Part shown: positions 41,538 through 45,120 of the stretch, in pieces
How positions within the stretch are numbered: position 1 is the first letter of the stretch
Layout of the letters: the number at the start of each line of letters is the position of its first letter
From: Deltaproteobacteria bacterium
GTDB taxonomy: Bacteria; Desulfobacterota; DSM-4660; Desulfatiglandales; HGW-15
Length of the DNA: 45,120 bases
Direction of reading: 5' to 3'
NCBI GenBank assembly: GCA_016930835.1
Contig: JAFGGA010000085.1
Location: 1 to 45,120 of the forward strand
Translations under genes and position numbers: made by a program
Notes under the pieces: model-generated
What the model was told of the DNA's origin: nothing
Databases searched by the model: none
The model's input: only the letters and a program-made list of their open reading frames with translations

Positions 41538-43150
41538 ATCACATGAGAAAAGAATATATCTTTAGATCAAAATGGTTATGGATTTTGATAGCGTTAGGCA
41601 ATTTCCTGTTAATCATCCCTTGGAGCAGCCATGCCCAAGAAAAACGAGTCCATGAAATCATCATTGCCGATAGTAAAGGCGATTGGGGTTATCCCAATCC
41701 GTTTCGGCACTATCCCCGAGGGCCGGGCTACGTTCGAATGAGTTGGGTCTTTGACACCTTGGTTTGGAAGGATCAAGACGGATTCATTCCCGCCTTGGCC
41801 AGAAAGTGGGCATATGACAGCCAAAACCAGGCCTTTGTATTTGACCTTCAGGAGGGCGTGACCTGGCATGATGGCACCCCGTTTACGGCAGAGGATGTCG
41901 CCTTTACCATCCAGTATTATATGAAACATCCGTATCAGTGGGTCCCCATGGACGCAATCGCCGACGTGAATGTGATAGGTTCTTATCGGGTAAAAATCAC
42001 TTTGGCCAGACCCTTTGCAGCGTTCTTGACTTATGTGGGAGGGACCATGCCCATTATCCCGAAACATATCTGGGAAAATGTTGAAGACCCCAAAAAGTAC
42101 GATGACCCGAAGGTATATATTGGGACCGGTCCTTATCGCTTTATGGATTTTGACAAGGCGAAAGGCAATTACCTATATGAGGCCTTTGATCAATACTACC
42201 AGGGCGTCCCGAAGGTTGAACGACTTATCTATGTAAAAACCGGCAATCCCATGATCTCTCTGAACACCGGTAAGGCCGACCTGGTCAATATCGAACCGGA
42301 AATGGCCGAGGGCCTGGAGCGAAAAGGCATGAAGGTTATAAAGGATGCCAGGGGTTGGAATAAAAAATTGATGATCAATCATCGAATCGAACCCTTTTGC
42401 CATAAGGAATTCAGACAGGCCCTGGCCTACGCCATAGATCAGCAGGAATTGATTGACAAGGCCCATCTGGGTTTTGGTTCACCGGCATCCCATGGCCTGG
42501 TGTCACCGGATCATGAATATTATAATCCCAACACGCCGACATATCCCCATGATCCTGAAAAGGTCCGCGAGATTTTGCAATCCATGGGTTATGTATCAGG
42601 CCCTTCGGGATATTTTGAAAAGAACGGTAAGCCGCTTCAAGTGGAGCTTCTGGCCTCCAATATCACAGCGGCAGGGTCATCCGTGCCGGACCGGGACGGC
42701 GAGATCATGAAGAAACAACTCCAGGCCGTGGGCATTCAGGTGGATCTGATCAACATGGAACAGGCCACCACGGACGGGAGGGTCAAAAAATGGGAGTTTC
42801 AGATGGCCATCTCCGGTCATGGCGGGCTGTTGGGGGATGCCATGGTCCTGGGGAGTCTGATAGACCCTGACGCGTCGGCCGGCTCGGTAAACTCGGCGCG
42901 TTATGGTGCCAATCAGAGATTATTGGACCTGGTGCGCGCCCAGGTAAGAGAAATGGACGAGGAAAAACGAAAGGCCATGGTGTACGAGTGCCAGGAGATC
43001 TATGCCGATGAGATCCCGGCAATCCCATTATACTACCCCGACTCCATGTCGGCCTATAATCCCCAAAAAGGTGTGAACTGGTTTTACACAAAAGGAGGGC
43101 TTGCTATAGGTGTGCCCATCGCGCAGAACAAGATGGCGCTGATAGATTAA
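41534..43150 (+). CDS. ABC transporter substrate-binding protein, peptide/nickel family 5
   Basis: This 538-residue exported binding protein has a signal peptide to about residue 35 (SSHAQ). The family 5 features are FVFDLQEGVTWHDGTPFTAEDVAFTIQYYM, GTGPYRFMDFD, NHRIEPFCHKEFRQALAYAI and YYPDSMSAYNPQKGVNWF. Family 5 proteins bind peptides, nickel chelates or other solutes. NikR and the coupled FmdE gene favour nickel or a nickel complex, but peptides cannot be excluded. It starts within the end of fmdE (ATGA), and GAAGGAAGGAG precedes it. The permease genes follow. Confidence 0.88.
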   Translation: MNHMRKEYIFRSKWLWILIALGNFLLIIPWSSHAQEKRVHEIIIADSKGDWGYPNPFRHYPRGPGYVRMSWVFDTLVWKDQDGFIPALARKWAYDSQNQAFVFDLQEGVTWHDGTPFTAEDVAFTIQYYMKHPYQWVPMDAIADVNVIGSYRVKITLARPFAAFLTYVGGTMPIIPKHIWENVEDPKKYDDPKVYIGTGPYRFMDFDKAKGNYLYEAFDQYYQGVPKVERLIYVKTGNPMISLNTGKADLVNIEPEMAEGLERKGMKVIKDARGWNKKLMINHRIEPFCHKEFRQALAYAIDQQELIDKAHLGFGSPASHGLVSPDHEYYNPNTPTYPHDPEKVREILQSMGYVSGPSGYFEKNGKPLQVELLASNITAAGSSVPDRDGEIMKKQLQAVGIQVDLINMEQATTDGRVKKWEFQMAISGHGGLLGDAMVLGSLIDPDASAGSVNSARYGANQRLLDLVRAQVREMDEEKRKAMVYECQEIYADEIPAIPLYYPDSMSAYNPQKGVNWFYTKGGLAIGVPIAQNKMALID

Positions 43151-43156
43151 ACACCC

Positions 43157-44134
43157 ATGAAACGAAAAAAGATTTTTAAAACCCAGCTGGGGATCGCGGC
43201 GACTTTCTGCCTGGCGGCAATACTGATGATCTACGTCAGCTATGCCCTGCCCCGATTTCTTCCAGGGGATTTTGTCACAGCCATGTATGCCGGTTCTGAG
43301 GTGACTTTGAGCCCTGAGCAGGAGGCCGATCTTCGTAACTATTTTAACGAGAATCAGGGGTTCGGGGAATATCTCTTCAAACTGCTTCGGCTGGATTGGG
43401 GATATTCTTACGCCTTTTTCACCCCTGTTTCCGTGCTTTTTTTCGAAGCCCTGCCTTGGACCTTGCTCTTGCTGGGATCGGCCTATCTCCTTTCATTCGG
43501 TATCGGTTTTATTCTGGGTGTGGAGACCGCCTGGCGACGGAAAGGCCCATGGGAAAAAGGATTGGTGGGGGGGATGATGGTGTTGGAAGGGATTCCGGAG
43601 ATGATCACGGGAGTCGTGCTTCTCCTTGTATTCGCGTTCCATTTGGGGTGGTTTCCGGCCGCGGGGGCCGATACGGCTTATGCCGAGATTTATTTCTGGG
43701 AATGGATCTTGGATGTGGGTCATCATTTGACCCTTCCCCTGGTCACGTTACTGATTGCCTATATTCCGGGCAATTTTCTTCTTGCGCGAAACAGCATGTC
43801 CATGGTGATTAAGGCCCCGTTTATCATCACGGCCCGGGCCAAAGGCCTGCCGCCGCGTCGCATACGCTATGCCCATGCGGCCCGAAATGTCCTTTTACCG
43901 CTCATGACCCGATTCGGTTTGCGTTTCGCCTTTATGGTGACAGGCGCACTGATCGTGGAACGGATTTACGCATATCCTGGCGTGGGGACCCTCTTGTTCA
44001 ATGCGATTCAGGTCCGTGATCTTCCGGTGATCCAATGGGTCGTCTTGGTCTCATCACTCATGGTATTGTTGATCATCCTGTCTCTTGAATGGGTATATCG
44101 GTTTATTGACCCACGGATCGGCCAGGCGGGTTAG
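43157..44134 (+). CDS. ABC transporter permease, DppB/NikB type
   Basis: This 325-residue inner-membrane permease has a first helix near residue 10-30 and about five more from residue 95. The cytoplasmic EAA loop ITARAKGLPPRRIRYAHAARN and the closing phrase VERIYAYPGVGTLLFNAI are typical of the DppB/NikB group. It begins 6 bases after the binding-protein stop, with no ribosome site of its own, so translation is probably coupled. It pairs with the permease at 44306 to form the channel. The ATP-binding subunits should lie beyond the right edge. Confidence 0.9.
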   Translation: MKRKKIFKTQLGIAATFCLAAILMIYVSYALPRFLPGDFVTAMYAGSEVTLSPEQEADLRNYFNENQGFGEYLFKLLRLDWGYSYAFFTPVSVLFFEALPWTLLLLGSAYLLSFGIGFILGVETAWRRKGPWEKGLVGGMMVLEGIPEMITGVVLLLVFAFHLGWFPAAGADTAYAEIYFWEWILDVGHHLTLPLVTLLIAYIPGNFLLARNSMSMVIKAPFIITARAKGLPPRRIRYAHAARNVLLPLMTRFGLRFAFMVTGALIVERIYAYPGVGTLLFNAIQVRDLPVIQWVVLVSSLMVLLIILSLEWVYRFIDPRIGQAG

Positions 44135-44149
44135 CATTCATTTAGAAAT

Positions 44150-44221
44150 ACCCCCTCTCCTTGCGGGAGGGGGTCTGGAGTTTGGAACCCCCTCCCCTTG
44201 CGGGAGGGGGCTAGGGGGAGG
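44150..44221 (+). repeat. Tandem pair of GC-rich palindromes, family C
   Basis: CCCCCTCTCCTTGCGGGAGG (from 44150) and ACCCCCTCCCCTTGCGGGAG (from 44186) are two near-copies 37 bases apart, each able to fold into a GC-rich hairpin. They sit between two permease genes of one operon and may affect transcript stability or relative amounts. Confidence 0.7.
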
Positions 44222-44305
44222 GGATTAGGGCCATAAGTCTCGCGTCGTGAGCATGAAATGACTTCGCGGTATATGCCCTTGGAGTTGGGATAAAGGTGAT
44301 AGGAT

Positions 44306-45120
44306 ATGCACACTACGATTAGCCATACTCTTTTGGGAGATAATTGGTTCAAGATAGGATTCGGTTTGGCCATACTCTTTGTTTTAATCGGTGTTATCGG
44401 GCCGACCCTGGCTCCATTTGACCCATGGGATATGTCGTTTACACCTATCTCACGCATCTCTTCCGAACACCTCCTGGGGGTCAATGATGGGGGGCAGGAT
44501 ATCCTTTCAGAGCTTCTTTATGCGGTACGAAATTCCATTGGTTTCGGTCTGTGGGCCGCTACCCTGGGCCTGGTGCTGGGGGTTTTGGTGGGTGTCGCGG
44601 CAGGCTGGTTCGGAGGTTATGCGGATACCATACTCATGCGTATAGCGGATCTGATACTGGCCATTCCTTCCATCATGGTCCTTATCCTCGCCGCGGCCTT
44701 TTTCAGGCCTTCTCCCTGTTTGCTGGCCGTGATACTGGCCCTTCTGAGCTGGCCCACGACCAGCAAGGGCATCCGCGCCCAAACCTTGAGCCTGAAACAA
44801 AGTCTGCATGTAAAGGCCGCGGTCCATATGGGGGCCGGTCATGCATATATTATGTGGCGGCATTTGATACCCGAGATGTTCCCCTTGTATGTGATTGGGT
44901 TTGCCACCAAAGCCAGAATGGCCATATTTATGGAGGCATCCCTGGCCTTCCTGGGCCTGTTTGACCCTATGCGAAAATCCCTCGGGTCCATGATCAATTA
45001 TGCCCTGCGATATTATTACATGGATGTCTGGTGGAACTGGCTGTTTCCGCCTATCCTCTGCCTCTCTTTACTCATCGTCAGCGTGACATTTCTGGCCATC
45101 AGTCTTGAAAAGGTCCTGGA
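44306..45120 (+). CDS. ABC transporter permease, DppC/NikC type (cut by window edge)
   Basis: The frame is open from ATG 44306 to the window end (271 codons seen). It starts MHTTISHTLLGDNWFKIGFG and then a membrane helix. The periplasmic phrase GPTLAPFDPWDM, the family mark HLLGVNDGGQDILSELLYAVRNS and helices from about residue 80 follow. The loop KQSLHVKAAVHMGAGHAYIM replaces the usual EAA text, and EASLAFLGLFDP is typical of DppC proteins. AAAGGTGATAGGAT precedes the ATG. Only the last part is missing. It forms the second half of the permease with the gene at 43157. Confidence 0.88.
   Translation, partial: MHTTISHTLLGDNWFKIGFGLAILFVLIGVIGPTLAPFDPWDMSFTPISRISSEHLLGVNDGGQDILSELLYAVRNSIGFGLWAATLGLVLGVLVGVAAGWFGGYADTILMRIADLILAIPSIMVLILAAAFFRPSPCLLAVILALLSWPTTSKGIRAQTLSLKQSLHVKAAVHMGAGHAYIMWRHLIPEMFPLYVIGFATKARMAIFMEASLAFLGLFDPMRKSLGSMINYALRYYYMDVWWNWLFPPILCLSLLIVSVTFLAISLEKVL

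Noticed and set aside
1-45120. tRNA or rRNA genes
   Set aside because: I found no T-arm-like GGTTCGAATCC with a matching acceptor stem and no rRNA-like stretch; a dedicated RNA search would be decisive.

Overview
The window most likely comes from a strictly anaerobic member of the Desulfobacterota (former Deltaproteobacteria). The evidence is a NikR regulator with a deltaproteobacterial-type operator, an FmdE protein, an ADP-forming acyl-CoA synthetase subunit, multihaem cytochrome, anaerobic aromatic-degradation genes and a probable selenoprotein. This is inference from gene content; no rRNA or tRNA gene is present.

Region 1 (0-7.4 kb): a small exported protein, a FadR-type GntR regulator, a yvcK-like/rapZ pair and glmM, with an apparent NTP-transferase remnant in front of glmM. 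Region 2 (7.4-21.1 kb) is the most unusual part. A leftward run encodes a 973-residue duplicated exported protein, a UPF0324/YeiH-type exporter, two small membrane proteins, an exported helix-hairpin-helix protein, a four-haem cytochrome and a DUF1573 protein whose conserved Cys-x-Cys is encoded as UGA-x-Cys with a SECIS-like hairpin. Facing it are a sensor kinase and an NtrC-type regulator, then two arylsulfotransferase-like propeller proteins and a second exported helix-hairpin-helix protein. Three copies of a TGTRC-N8-GYACA palindrome and a good sigma-54 promoter tie the regulator to both arms.

Region 3 (21.4-33.8 kb) looks like an anaerobic phloroglucinol-degradation cluster. It holds two beta-keto acid cleavage enzymes, a cyclase-family hydrolase, a cupin, an SDR and a 3-hydroxyacyl dehydrogenase under an IclR regulator. 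It also carries a decayed pyrogallol-phloroglucinol transhydroxylase (large and small subunits fused by a deletion), a decayed branched-chain amino acid transporter (livG 5' end joined to a binding-protein 3' end) and a decayed 2Fe-2S/FAD oxidoreductase. An HpaB/AbfD-fold enzyme without the dehydratase cluster ligands follows.

Region 4 (33.9-45.1 kb): a frameshifted small monooxygenase, a lipid kinase, an orphan FliD-like protein behind a cyclic di-GMP riboswitch with its terminator, a nucleotide-sugar dehydrogenase, a fibronectin-type exported protein and a lone acyl-CoA synthetase beta subunit. A NikR-FmdE-ABC transporter (peptide/nickel type) module follows and runs off the right edge. Dispersed repeats are frequent: a 121-bp element with perfect 14-bp terminal inverted repeats (near-identical inverted copies at 1 and 21.2 kb), a second AT-rich family, and many GC-rich palindromes. 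Repeats and three deletion-type gene remnants suggest ongoing erosion of the right half.
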